A DNA stretch of 9,163 nt, from the NCBI GenBank assembly GCA_007127255.1, contig SKZS01000102.1:1-9163 (forward strand). The letters are read 5' to 3'. Below, one piece after another: positions 1 to 5,771 of the stretch. The stretch comes from Syntrophomonadaceae bacterium (GTDB taxonomy: Bacteria > Bacillota > Dethiobacteria > DTU022). Numbering within the stretch: the stretch's first letter is position 1; each line of letters opens with the position of its first letter. Position numbers and translations under genes: made by a program. The notes under the pieces were generated by a model, which worked only from the letters and a program-made list of their open reading frames with translations, ran no database searches and was not told the DNA's origin.

Positions 1-280
1 CAACCGGGTAGTTAGCGGGCCTGATCATTCCTGGTTCATGATCGATAAAACTTAAGATATCTTTTTGATCCCAGATATGATTACCGCCTGTAATGACGTC
101 TATACCGATCTCTCTTAGCTTTATAAATGTATCATAAGTCATACCTGCTCCACCGGCGGCGTTTTCGCCATTGGCAATTACATAGTCTATCCGGTACTTG
201 CTTTTTATTTCAGGTAGATACTGCCGCAGGCAATGCCGACCTGTTTTTCCTACAATATCGCCAATAAATAAGATACGCAT
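1..280 (-). CDS. ymdB: YmdB/TIGR00282-family metallophosphoesterase, 3' part cut off by the window edge
   Basis: Only the first 93 codons are inside the window; the frame is open to base 1. The protein begins MRILFIGDIVGK and carries the family's early motifs: G7-D8 in GDIVGK, NGENAAGG at 37-44 (E39, N40) and GGNHIWD at 65-71 (N67, H68). From family knowledge, D8, E39, N40 and N67 are metal ligands of a two-metal phosphodiesterase; the later His ligands lie outside the window. B. subtilis YmdB hydrolyses 2',3'-cyclic nucleotides and affects biofilm and motility gene expression, often encoded next to rny as here. The ATG at 280 follows GGGAG with 8 nt spacing. A terminator separates it from rny. 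No convincing promoter was found in 281-361, so it may depend on read-through. The family call is firm; the cellular role here is inferred. Confidence 0.93.
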   Translation of the reverse strand, partial: MRILFIGDIVGKTGRHCLRQYLPEIKSKYRIDYVIANGENAAGGAGMTYDTFIKLREIGIDVITGGNHIWDQKDILSFIDHEPGMIRPANYPV

Positions 281-288
281 GAAAATTA

Positions 289-293
289 CTCCC
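289..293 (-). promoter_or_regulatory. Ribosome binding site of ymdB
   Basis: GGGAG on the minus strand, 8 nt before the ATG at 280. It supports that start and shows ymdB has its own translation signal. Confidence 0.6.
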
Positions 294-361
294 GCATATT
301 TAGCATCAATAACCTTATCAAATTAAATTTTCTTCTGCTGCAGCTATTTTACCTGCAATTT

Positions 362-395
362 AAAAAATAAAATGCCCGTTATGGGCATTTTATTT
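362..395 (-). terminator. Intrinsic terminator downstream of rny
   Basis: A perfect 13-bp inverted repeat (AAATAAAATGCCC at 365-377, GGGCATTTTATTT at 383-395) surrounds a 5-nt loop. On the minus strand the GGGC arm runs into a U-rich tract (UUUUAUUUUUU), the layout of a Rho-independent terminator. It begins 33 nt after the rny stop and lies 82 nt before the ymdB start, so it should end or reduce transcription between them. The plus-strand reading also ends in a T-rich run, so it could work in both directions, but no plus-strand gene approaches it. Confidence 0.85.
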
Positions 396-427
396 GCTTC
401 TCAGGCAAAAAATTAGATTACTTTATT

Positions 428-1963
428 TTACTTAGCGTAATCCACGGCTCTTGTTTCCCGTATAACGGTAACTTTAATCTGCCCGGGATACTCAAGTTCG
501 CCTTCAATTTTTTTAACGATATCCCTGGCTACCTGGATCGAGGTATAATCATCAATACGATCCGGTTTAACCATGATTCTTATCTCCCGGCCGGCGTGGA
601 TAGCATAAGATTTTTCAACACCTTCAAAGGAGTCAGCAATGTTTTCCAGTTTTTCCAGGCGTTTGATATATGCTTCCAGCGTTTCACGCCTTGCCCCGGG
701 CCTGACAGCAGAGATGGCATCAGCTGATTGAATTAAAACCGCCTCAAGGGTTTGAAAATCTACATCGCCGTGATGAGCTTCAACAGCGTTAACTATCCCC
801 TCTGTTTCTTTATACTTTTTAGCCAGTTCCGCACCAATCTGAACATGAGACCCTTCAGTTTCATGATCAATCGCTTTGCCGATATCATGAAGAAGTCCGG
901 CTCTCTTGGCGAATGTAACGTCAAGCCCTAACTCCGAAGCCATCATTCCGGCAAGATGAGATACTTCTATTGAATGCTGCAGTACATTTTGTCCGTAACT
1001 GGTCCTGAACCGCAGTTTGCCCAGTAAATTGACCAGATCAGGGTGTATACCGTGGACCCTTGACTCAAAAGTAGCGCGTTCACCTTCTTCTTTGATCTGG
1101 GCATCAACTTCCTTACGTGTCTTTTCAACGATCTCTTCTATCCTTGCCGGGTGGATCCGTCCGTCGCTGACCAGTTTTTCAAGGGCCAAACGGGCCACCT
1201 CGCGCCTGATTGGATCAAAACCGGAAATAATTACTGCCTCTGGCGTATCGTCAATGATCAGGTCAATGCCGGTTAAAGTTTCCAGGGCCCGTATATTTCG
1301 ACCTTCCCGACCGATAATGCGACCTTTCATTTCATCGTTGGGCAGTGAGACCACGGAAACAGTTGATTCAGAAACATGATCGGCGGCATATCTTTGAATT
1401 GCCAGGGTGACAATCTCGCGTGCTTTCTTTTCTCCTTCCGCCCTGGCCTGACTTTCCAGATCTTTAACCATACCGATCATCTCGTGTTCAATTTCATTTC
1501 TTACTCTCTGCATAAGCAGATCCTTTGCTTCGTCCGAGGACATGCCAGAAACTCTTTCCAGTTCGGCTAGTTGCTGCTGTTGTAGTATTTCAACTTCTTC
1601 CCTGAATCTCTTGTTGTCTTCTTCTTTACGCCTCAACTCTTCTTCTTTAGTTTCTACATTACTTAATTTGCGGTCAAGGCTTTCTTCTTTCTGGTCCAAT
1701 CGTCTTTCCATGCGCTGCAGCTCAGAGCGCCTTTCTTTGCTTTCTTTTTCCAACTCACTTCTTAACCGGTGGGCTTCTTCTTTTGCTTCAAGATGCTTTT
1801 CCCTTTTAAGTGAATTTGCTTCCAGATTTGCTTCTTCGACTATCCTTTTTGCCGCTGTTTCGGCTGAAGATATTTTCGCTTCAGCAATCAGCTTGCGAAT
1901 AAAATAACCGCTGCCTGCACCTATAACCAGGGCAGCGATAACCATAAGCATGTTTTCCAGCAT
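428..1963 (-). CDS. rny: Ribonuclease Y (membrane-anchored endoribonuclease)
   Basis: RNase Y starts bulk mRNA decay in many Firmicutes from the inner face of the membrane. The 511-aa protein has the full family layout: one N-terminal membrane segment (about residues 4-21), a long charged coiled coil (about 25-180, rich in E, K and R), a KH RNA-binding domain with GREGRNIR at 218-225, and an HD domain with LLHDIGK holding the metal-binding His-Asp at 359-360. Length is normal for the family. The frame also has an ATG at 1978 (516 aa), but the GGAGGT site lies between that ATG and the one at 1963 with 7 nt spacing, so 1963 is very probably the real start. Upstream is a structured RNA with its own promoter and terminator; downstream is a terminator, then ymdB. 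No catalytic residue appears to be missing. Confidence 0.97.
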   Translation of the reverse strand: MLENMLMVIAALVIGAGSGYFIRKLIAEAKISSAETAAKRIVEEANLEANSLKREKHLEAKEEAHRLRSELEKESKERRSELQRMERRLDQKEESLDRKLSNVETKEEELRRKEEDNKRFREEVEILQQQQLAELERVSGMSSDEAKDLLMQRVRNEIEHEMIGMVKDLESQARAEGEKKAREIVTLAIQRYAADHVSESTVSVVSLPNDEMKGRIIGREGRNIRALETLTGIDLIIDDTPEAVIISGFDPIRREVARLALEKLVSDGRIHPARIEEIVEKTRKEVDAQIKEEGERATFESRVHGIHPDLVNLLGKLRFRTSYGQNVLQHSIEVSHLAGMMASELGLDVTFAKRAGLLHDIGKAIDHETEGSHVQIGAELAKKYKETEGIVNAVEAHHGDVDFQTLEAVLIQSADAISAVRPGARRETLEAYIKRLEKLENIADSFEGVEKSYAIHAGREIRIMVKPDRIDDYTSIQVARDIVKKIEGELEYPGQIKVTVIRETRAVDYAK

Positions 1964-1970
1964 ACAATTC

Positions 1971-1976
1971 ACCTCC
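1971..1976 (-). promoter_or_regulatory. Shine-Dalgarno site that fixes the rny start
   Basis: GGAGGT sits 7 nt before the ATG at 1963. It overlaps and follows the upstream in-frame ATG at 1978, so that ATG cannot use it. This argues for the 511-residue form. Confidence 0.85.
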
Positions 1977-1982
1977 ATTTCG

Positions 1983-1994
1983 TAGTAATTACTA
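1983..1994. repeat. 12-bp perfect palindrome ahead of rny
   Basis: TAGTAATTACTA is its own reverse complement and lies between the terminator U-tract (2011) and the rny ribosome binding site (1976). It could be an operator or a weak hairpin, but an AT-rich palindrome of this size can occur by chance. I do not recognise it as the site of a known regulator. Confidence 0.35.
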
Positions 1995-2010
1995 TAAATA
2001 CGATTTCATT

Positions 2011-2045
2011 AAAAAAATAACAAGCTGTGTTCAGAACACAGCTTG
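2011..2045 (-). terminator. Intrinsic terminator of the recX-rny intergenic RNA
   Basis: A perfect 11-bp stem (CAAGCTGTGTT, loop of 3 nt, AACACAGCTTG; plus-strand arms 2021-2031 and 2035-2045) is followed on the minus strand by TTATTTTTTT. This is a canonical Rho-independent terminator. It lies 195 nt beyond the recX stop and 47 nt before the rny start. It would end the transcript from the promoter at 2204-2232 and any read-through from the recA-recX operon. Its stem begins at the base immediately after the closing stem of the upstream RNA fold, so the two helices could stack. Confidence 0.88.
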
Positions 2046-2198
2046 CAAGAGAAATGTCGGATAAAAGGTACATTAACCCCTTAATCCTAAAAGAAAGATT
2101 TATATAAATTTTTATCTATCCTCAGTACCTTGCGGTACCACAGACTTTCTCTTGTCAATTATGAACTGAACTAATTTCACAATATTATTATATTTCAT
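2011..2198 (-). ncRNA. Candidate structured RNA (about 185 nt) between recX and rny; small RNA or rny leader
   Basis: The expected transcript starts near 2198, from the promoter at 2204-2232, and ends in the terminator at 2011-2045. Visible pairing: a closing stem of CAAGAGAAA with UUUCUCUUG, continued by GUC with GAC across one bulged A (2143-2154 with 2046-2058); a hairpin GGUACC-GCAA-GGUACU with a GNRA tetraloop (2124-2139); an AU-rich segment with a palindrome (2098-2109); and a hairpin of about 10 bp with one mismatch and one G-U pair (2059-2087) stacked against the closing stem. The first 40 or so nucleotides look unpaired. The layout resembles a multi-branched aptamer or compact small RNA. 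It does not fit the TPP, SAM-I, FMN, lysine, glycine, c-di-GMP-I, c-di-AMP or T-box patterns I know. 6S RNA is possible on size but not on the branched fold. Transcript ends and function are inferred. Confidence 0.55.
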
Positions 2199-2203
2199 TA
2201 ATA

Positions 2204-2232
2204 ATTGTAGCCTTTATTAAATGTTATGTCAA
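2204..2232 (-). promoter_or_regulatory. Sigma-A-type promoter downstream of recX
   Basis: TTGACA (2227-2232) and TACAAT (2204-2209) are separated by exactly 17 bp on the minus strand: a perfect -35 box and a -10 box with one mismatch. It starts 8 nt after the recX stop codon, in AT-rich intergenic DNA. Transcription should begin around 2196-2199 and produce the structured RNA ending at 2011. It is the best promoter match I found in the window. Confidence 0.82.
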
Positions 2233-2239
2233 GATATGA

Positions 2240-2710
2240 TTACTGAGAAAGATCATAATTTTTCAGGGATTTCAGGATTAAATCATCCTGAAATCCCCGT
2301 CTTTTAAGAAAACCGGCCTGGCGGTTTAGCCAGCGCCGGTCGATTTGTCCGTTATGCGGCTCTCTTCGGGCGAGCAATTCGCTAATTCTGAACAGATCCT
2401 CCCCGGAGTCAAATATTTCAGATATTTGCTCCTCAATAATTTCTTTGTCGACACCCTTCATTTGCAGTTCAAAGCGGACTCTTTTACAACCGAAACCACT
2501 CATTTTTCGGGCATTTACAAAATCCGAGGCAAATTTATGATCATCAAGGTAACCATACTTTTTCATTTCTTCAATAACTAAATTTGCCACGTTGCCATTA
2601 AAACCTTTTTGCTCCAGGTAGTCAGCAACTTCTTTTATACTGCGCGCCCTGTAAGTCAGATAACGCAGAACCCTGCTGCGGGCTTTTTTGACAAGCGTTT
2701 CGTCCTCCAA
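2240..2710 (-). CDS. recX: Regulatory protein RecX
   Basis: RecX binds RecA filaments and modulates (usually limits) RecA activity. The protein is about 156 aa, normal for the family, all-helical in character with the repeated three-helix pattern: an N-terminal part with YRARSIKEVADYLEQKGF, then YGYLDDHKFASDFVNAR, then RVRFELQMKGVDKEII. YGYLDD and the LxxKG(F/V) units are typical. The frame extends to a TTG at 2719, but GGAG abuts that codon directly (2720-2723), while the in-frame TTG at 2710 has 9 nt spacing, so I prefer 2710 (159 aa if the longer start is used). No ATG occurs in frame early enough to serve. It lies 29 nt after recA and is almost surely co-transcribed with it. A promoter for the next unit starts right after its stop. 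Confidence 0.93.
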   Translation of the reverse strand: MEDETLVKKARSRVLRYLTYRARSIKEVADYLEQKGFNGNVANLVIEEMKKYGYLDDHKFASDFVNARKMSGFGCKRVRFELQMKGVDKEIIEEQISEIFDSGEDLFRISELLARREPHNGQIDRRWLNRQAGFLKRRGFQDDLILKSLKNYDLSQ

Positions 2711-2719
2711 GCATATCAA

Positions 2720-2723
2720 CTCC
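2720..2723 (-). promoter_or_regulatory. Probable ribosome binding site of recX
   Basis: GGAG ends directly against the TTG at 2719 but lies 9 nt from the TTG at 2710. This favours the shorter start. The site is short, so the choice is moderate. Confidence 0.5.
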
Positions 2724-2739
2724 GTCGGAAAATCTGCTG

Positions 2740-3819
2740 TTATTCTTTCTTAAACCCCTGCTCGCTTTTACCATTCTTTTCTTTGTTATTATCAGGTTGC
2801 TCTTCAGCCTTAGGTGTGGATGTTAAGCTGTTGGGGGGAAGCCCGGCCATTTCACGGACTTTCTTTTCGATTTCATCGCGCATATCCGGATTTTCTTTCA
2901 AATAATCCCTGACATTTTCACGACCCTGCCCCAAACGTTCTTCACCGTAAGAATACCACGCTCCACTTTTATTTATAATTTTGTGTTCCATACCCAGATC
3001 GATCAGCGAACCTTCAGCAGAAACGCCTTTACCGTAAAGGATATCAAATTCGGCGACTTTAAAAGGCGGTGCCACCTTGTTCTTTACTACCTTCACCCTT
3101 GTTCGATTGCCAATTATCTGATCAGAACCGATTTTAAGAGATTCAATCCTCCTGACATCCATCCTCACCGAAGAATAGAATTTTAACGCCCTGCCGCCGG
3201 GAGTTACCTCGGGATTGCCGAACATTACCCCGACTTTCTCCCTGATCTGGTTGATAAATACGGCACTCGTTTTTGATTTACTGATTATGCCGGAAAGCTT
3301 GCGCAGGGCCTGTGACATCAGCCTGGCCTGTAAACCAACATGGGAATCTCCCATTTCGCCTTCTATTTCTGCCCGGGGAACAAGAGCAGCAACCGAATCG
3401 ATAACCAAAACATCGATTGCATTGCTGCGTACCAACGCTTCAGCAATCTCCAGGGCCTGTTCCCCCGTGTCAGGTTGAGAGACAAGCAGTTCGTCGAGGT
3501 TAACTCCAAGGTTTATTGCATATTGTGGATCAAGCGCATGCTCGGCATCAATGAAGGCGGCATAGCCGCCTCTTTTTTGAGCCTCAGCAATAATGTGCAA
3601 AGCGACAGTGGTTTTTCCTGAAGATTCGGGTCCGAATATTTCAATGACCCTGCCCCTGGGAACTCCGCCTACTCCCAATGCAACATCGAGAACAAGGCTG
3701 CCGGTTGGAATTGCTGCAACTTCTACTACGGCATCCTGTCCAAGCTTCATAACGGAACCCTTACCAAACTGCTTTTCAATTTGTACTAATGCTGCTTCCA
3801 GTGCTTTGTCTTTTTCCAA
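2740..3819 (-). CDS. recA: Recombinase RecA
   Basis: RecA forms ATP-dependent filaments on single-stranded DNA for strand exchange and, where LexA exists, SOS induction. The 359-aa product is full length and canonical: N-terminal helix, Walker A GPESSGKT at 63-70, catalytic Glu E93 in FIDAEHALDP, Walker B ending at D141 (VLVIDS), loop L1 around EGEMGDSHVG (153-162), INQIREKVGVMFGNPE and TPGG around loop L2 (189-209), and the C-terminal domain. The tail after AGLPP is about 30 residues of mixed K, E, N and Q, with roughly balanced charge rather than the strongly acidic tail of E. coli RecA. The start is TTG at 3819, with AGGAGGT 7 nt upstream; the next Met is residue 24, inside the conserved domain. 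It lies 64 nt after thpR and ahead of recX. I saw no LexA-type operator or clear promoter in that gap. Confidence 0.99.
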   Translation of the reverse strand: MEKDKALEAALVQIEKQFGKGSVMKLGQDAVVEVAAIPTGSLVLDVALGVGGVPRGRVIEIFGPESSGKTTVALHIIAEAQKRGGYAAFIDAEHALDPQYAINLGVNLDELLVSQPDTGEQALEIAEALVRSNAIDVLVIDSVAALVPRAEIEGEMGDSHVGLQARLMSQALRKLSGIISKSKTSAVFINQIREKVGVMFGNPEVTPGGRALKFYSSVRMDVRRIESLKIGSDQIIGNRTRVKVVKNKVAPPFKVAEFDILYGKGVSAEGSLIDLGMEHKIINKSGAWYSYGEERLGQGRENVRDYLKENPDMRDEIEKKVREMAGLPPNSLTSTPKAEEQPDNNKEKNGKSEQGFKKE

Positions 3820-3826
3820 CTGTCTT

Positions 3827-3833
3827 ACCTCCT
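3827..3833 (-). promoter_or_regulatory. Strong Shine-Dalgarno site of recA
   Basis: AGGAGGT, 7 nt before the TTG at 3819, is near-perfect. It confirms the non-ATG start and suggests a strong site compensating for a weak initiation codon. Confidence 0.85.
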
Positions 3834-3883
3834 TTAGTGGGCTTAATTTACTTCATAATTCTTTTTTCACTTATAATTTCCTG

Positions 3884-4447
3884 CTAATTCACAAATGATT
3901 TCCTGTGAAGAATTGAATATTCGGGTCCGTGTGGTAAAAGTTTGCTTTGAAACAAAACTGCTTCTTTCACTTCAACCGGTGAACTGATAAAAGAACTTTC
4001 GTTATCAAGGTATCTTTGGATTTTAGCTTGAGGTGGCGGATTGCGGAGTCTGCCTGTAGTAAGATGGGGATAAAAAGCACGCTTTTCTTTTTGAAACCCG
4101 TAATCTGAAAGACTTTTTTCCAGTTCTTCGGCCAGAAGTTTAATCTCTTTTTCTCCTTCTTCTACTCCAACCCATAGCACCCTTGCTTTTTTAGAATTCG
4201 GAAACACACCACTGCCTCCAAATGAAAGCAGAAAAGGTTCCTGCTGTTTTGCAACCAGTTCCATTGCTTCCCGGATCTGCTCGATACGGCTTTCTTCGGT
4301 GTCACCTAAAAATTTTAAAGTCAGATGCATTGCATCATGTTTTGCCCAGCGCACGCCATCCAGGTATTGCAAAACTTTGTTTTGTAATTTTGCCAGTTCC
4401 TGTTTTTGCTGTTCGGAAAGCTCAACGGCAATAAATAACCTTAACAA
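3884..4447 (-). CDS. thpR: RNA 2',3'-cyclic phosphodiesterase (2H phosphoesterase, LigT/ThpR type)
   Basis: Members of this family hydrolyse 2',3'-cyclic phosphate RNA ends to 2'-phosphate, and some show 2'-5' RNA ligase activity in vitro. The 187-aa form begins LRLFIAVEL, the usual N-terminus, and has both catalytic motifs of the 2H superfamily: HLTL at 41-44 and HLTTGR at 128-133. Size is typical. The frame extends to a TTG at 4483 (199 aa), which overlaps the cinA stop as TTGA but lacks a ribosome binding site and adds 12 residues outside the family start; the TTG at 4447 has AAGGGG about 9 nt upstream and is preferred. It sits between cinA and recA, a common place for it in Clostridia. 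Its cellular substrate is not known from sequence. Confidence 0.92.
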   Translation of the reverse strand: MLRLFIAVELSEQQKQELAKLQNKVLQYLDGVRWAKHDAMHLTLKFLGDTEESRIEQIREAMELVAKQQEPFLLSFGGSGVFPNSKKARVLWVGVEEGEKEIKLLAEELEKSLSDYGFQKEKRAFYPHLTTGRLRNPPPQAKIQRYLDNESSFISSPVEVKEAVLFQSKLLPHGPEYSILHRKSFVN

Positions 4448-4456
4448 AACAGACCG

Positions 4457-4462
4457 CCCCTT
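4457..4462 (-). promoter_or_regulatory. Probable ribosome binding site of thpR
   Basis: AAGGGG (followed by CGG) lies 9 nt before the TTG at 4447. It is a fair rather than strong match, but better than anything before the TTG at 4483. Confidence 0.45.
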
Positions 4463-4479
4463 TCTTCCGAAACGTGTAA

Positions 4480-5718
4480 TCAACTTTTTATTTTCATTAA
4501 CTCTTTTCTCAGCATATCCAGGGCAATCTGTGCGGCCCTTTCTTTTACCGCCCGTCTTCCTCCACCAAGGTATAGCTCCCTGCTTTTTAGAATATCCGGG
4601 CCGGCAATAGCGATGTATACCAGTCCGACCGGCTTTCCCGACGGGTCGCTTTCCGGGCCGGCTATCCCCGTAATACCGATTGCAAAGTCAGTCCCAAATA
4701 GTTCCTTAATCCCGGCAGCCATCGCCCGGGCAGTTAAATCGCTAACTTCGCCTTCTTTTTCCAGAAGTTCACTGCCGATACCGAGTAGCTTAATCTTTAG
4801 TTCCGCATTGTATGGGACCAGGCCGCCCCTGTAAAATTTTGAGCTGCCCGGGATATCTGTAATTATATCTGAAAGCAAACCTCCGCTGCAGGACTCGGCC
4901 AGGGAAAGGGTCATCCGGCGGGCTGCTAATAATTCAGCTACCAGGCCGGCCAGGGTATCATCGTTGCTGCCGTAGACATGATCTCCCAACAAAGACCGCA
5001 ACCGTCTTTCTGCTTCGTCAATAGATATTGATGCTTCTTCGTTCTCTCCACTGCCCTTAATCTGCAAATCGACTTCATAACCCCTGGCCACATACGATAT
5101 CGGAGGTAGTTCCCACTCCCCCAGGGCCTTTATTTTTTCTTCAAGCCTGGATTCACCTATACCAATACATTTCAGGGTCTTTACAGCTGTGCGCCCGGTT
5201 TTATTCTTACCGACCAGGTAAGGCTGAACCTGATCATCAAACATCTCTTTTAATTCATGCGGTGGACCGGGCAGCAGGACAAATATTTTACCCGCACTCT
5301 CGACAATAGCTCCGGGTGCTGTTCCCCTGTGGTTATCCAAAAGCAAGCTTCCTTTTATGACCAGGGCTTGCTTCAGGTTATTGACAGGCATTTTGACTCC
5401 GCGATTTCTGAAGAATTGATCCATTTTCTCAAGCCATTCCTGATTCAATACCAGTGGCAAGCCGAGTACCTCTGCAACAACTTCCCTGGTCCGATCATCC
5501 TCTGTAGGACCCAATCCCCCGGTGATAATAACCAGGTCACTCTCTCTTTTCGCCCTGTCAAGTGCTTCCCCGATCGCTGATTCATCATCTGCTACCACAC
5601 ATGCTTCACGGACTGATATACCTGTAGACCAAAGCCGCCTAGCTAAAAATCCTGTATTGCTGTTTTCTATCAGGCCGGTCAGCAGTTCATTACCGACACA
5701 AATCAGATCTGCCTGCAA
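4480..5718 (-). CDS. cinA: CinA-like protein: nucleotide pyrophosphatase and NMN deamidase domains
   Basis: The 412-aa protein has two domains. The N-terminal MoaB-like (COG1058) domain begins QADLICVGNELLTG and holds TGGLGPTEDD (66-75), GTAPG (132-136) and LPGPPHE (149-155); in characterised homologues it hydrolyses ADP-ribose. The C-terminal PncC/CinA domain (COG1546) has AESCSGG (nucleophile Ser at 276), GSSKFYRGGLVPYN and GITGIAGP, matching nicotinamide-nucleotide amidase, which recycles NMN. The usual ESCTGG reads ESCSGG, a conservative change. The gene name comes from competence-induced cinA upstream of recA in Streptococcus; this sequence does not show a competence role. The frame opens at a TTG at 5742, but AGAGGTG lies 8 nt before the TTG at 5718, where the family's conserved start falls. 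It overlaps the longest possible thpR frame by 3 bases and follows rimO by 53 nt. Confidence 0.95.
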   Translation of the reverse strand: MQADLICVGNELLTGLIENSNTGFLARRLWSTGISVREACVVADDESAIGEALDRAKRESDLVIITGGLGPTEDDRTREVVAEVLGLPLVLNQEWLEKMDQFFRNRGVKMPVNNLKQALVIKGSLLLDNHRGTAPGAIVESAGKIFVLLPGPPHELKEMFDDQVQPYLVGKNKTGRTAVKTLKCIGIGESRLEEKIKALGEWELPPISYVARGYEVDLQIKGSGENEEASISIDEAERRLRSLLGDHVYGSNDDTLAGLVAELLAARRMTLSLAESCSGGLLSDIITDIPGSSKFYRGGLVPYNAELKIKLLGIGSELLEKEGEVSDLTARAMAAGIKELFGTDFAIGITGIAGPESDPSGKPVGLVYIAIAGPDILKSRELYLGGGRRAVKERAAQIALDMLRKELMKIKS

Positions 5719-5726
5719 ATTAAGTT

Positions 5727-5733
5727 CACCTCT
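5727..5733 (-). promoter_or_regulatory. Shine-Dalgarno site that fixes the cinA start
   Basis: AGAGGTG is 8 nt before the TTG at 5718. It lies inside the longer frame from 5742, which has no site of its own, so the 412-residue form is favoured. Confidence 0.7.
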
Positions 5734-5771
5734 GATCAGCAATCTTTTTCTGCTGTATTTGATCCGGTTGC

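Noticed and set aside
337..344. Short palindrome GCTGCAGC upstream of ymdB.
   Set aside because: It is only 8 bp with no associated promoter or second copy, so chance is enough.
1007..1018. GAACCGCAGTTT looks like a LexA box (GAAC-N4-GTTY).
   Set aside because: It lies deep inside the rny coding region, encodes conserved residues, and has no promoter context.
1017..1907. Open plus-strand frames opposite rny (and similar ones opposite the other genes).
   Set aside because: They mirror well-conserved minus-strand proteins, have biased composition such as Ser/Leu-rich shadows of the coiled coil, and lack ribosome binding sites or recognisable domains.
2124..2142. GUGGUACCGC in the intergenic RNA resembles the T-box sequence UGGNACC.
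   Set aside because: A T-box lies directly before its terminator and pairs within an antiterminator. Here the segment is near the 5' side, forms its own GCAA-tetraloop hairpin, and no specifier stem is visible; rny is also not a T-box target type.
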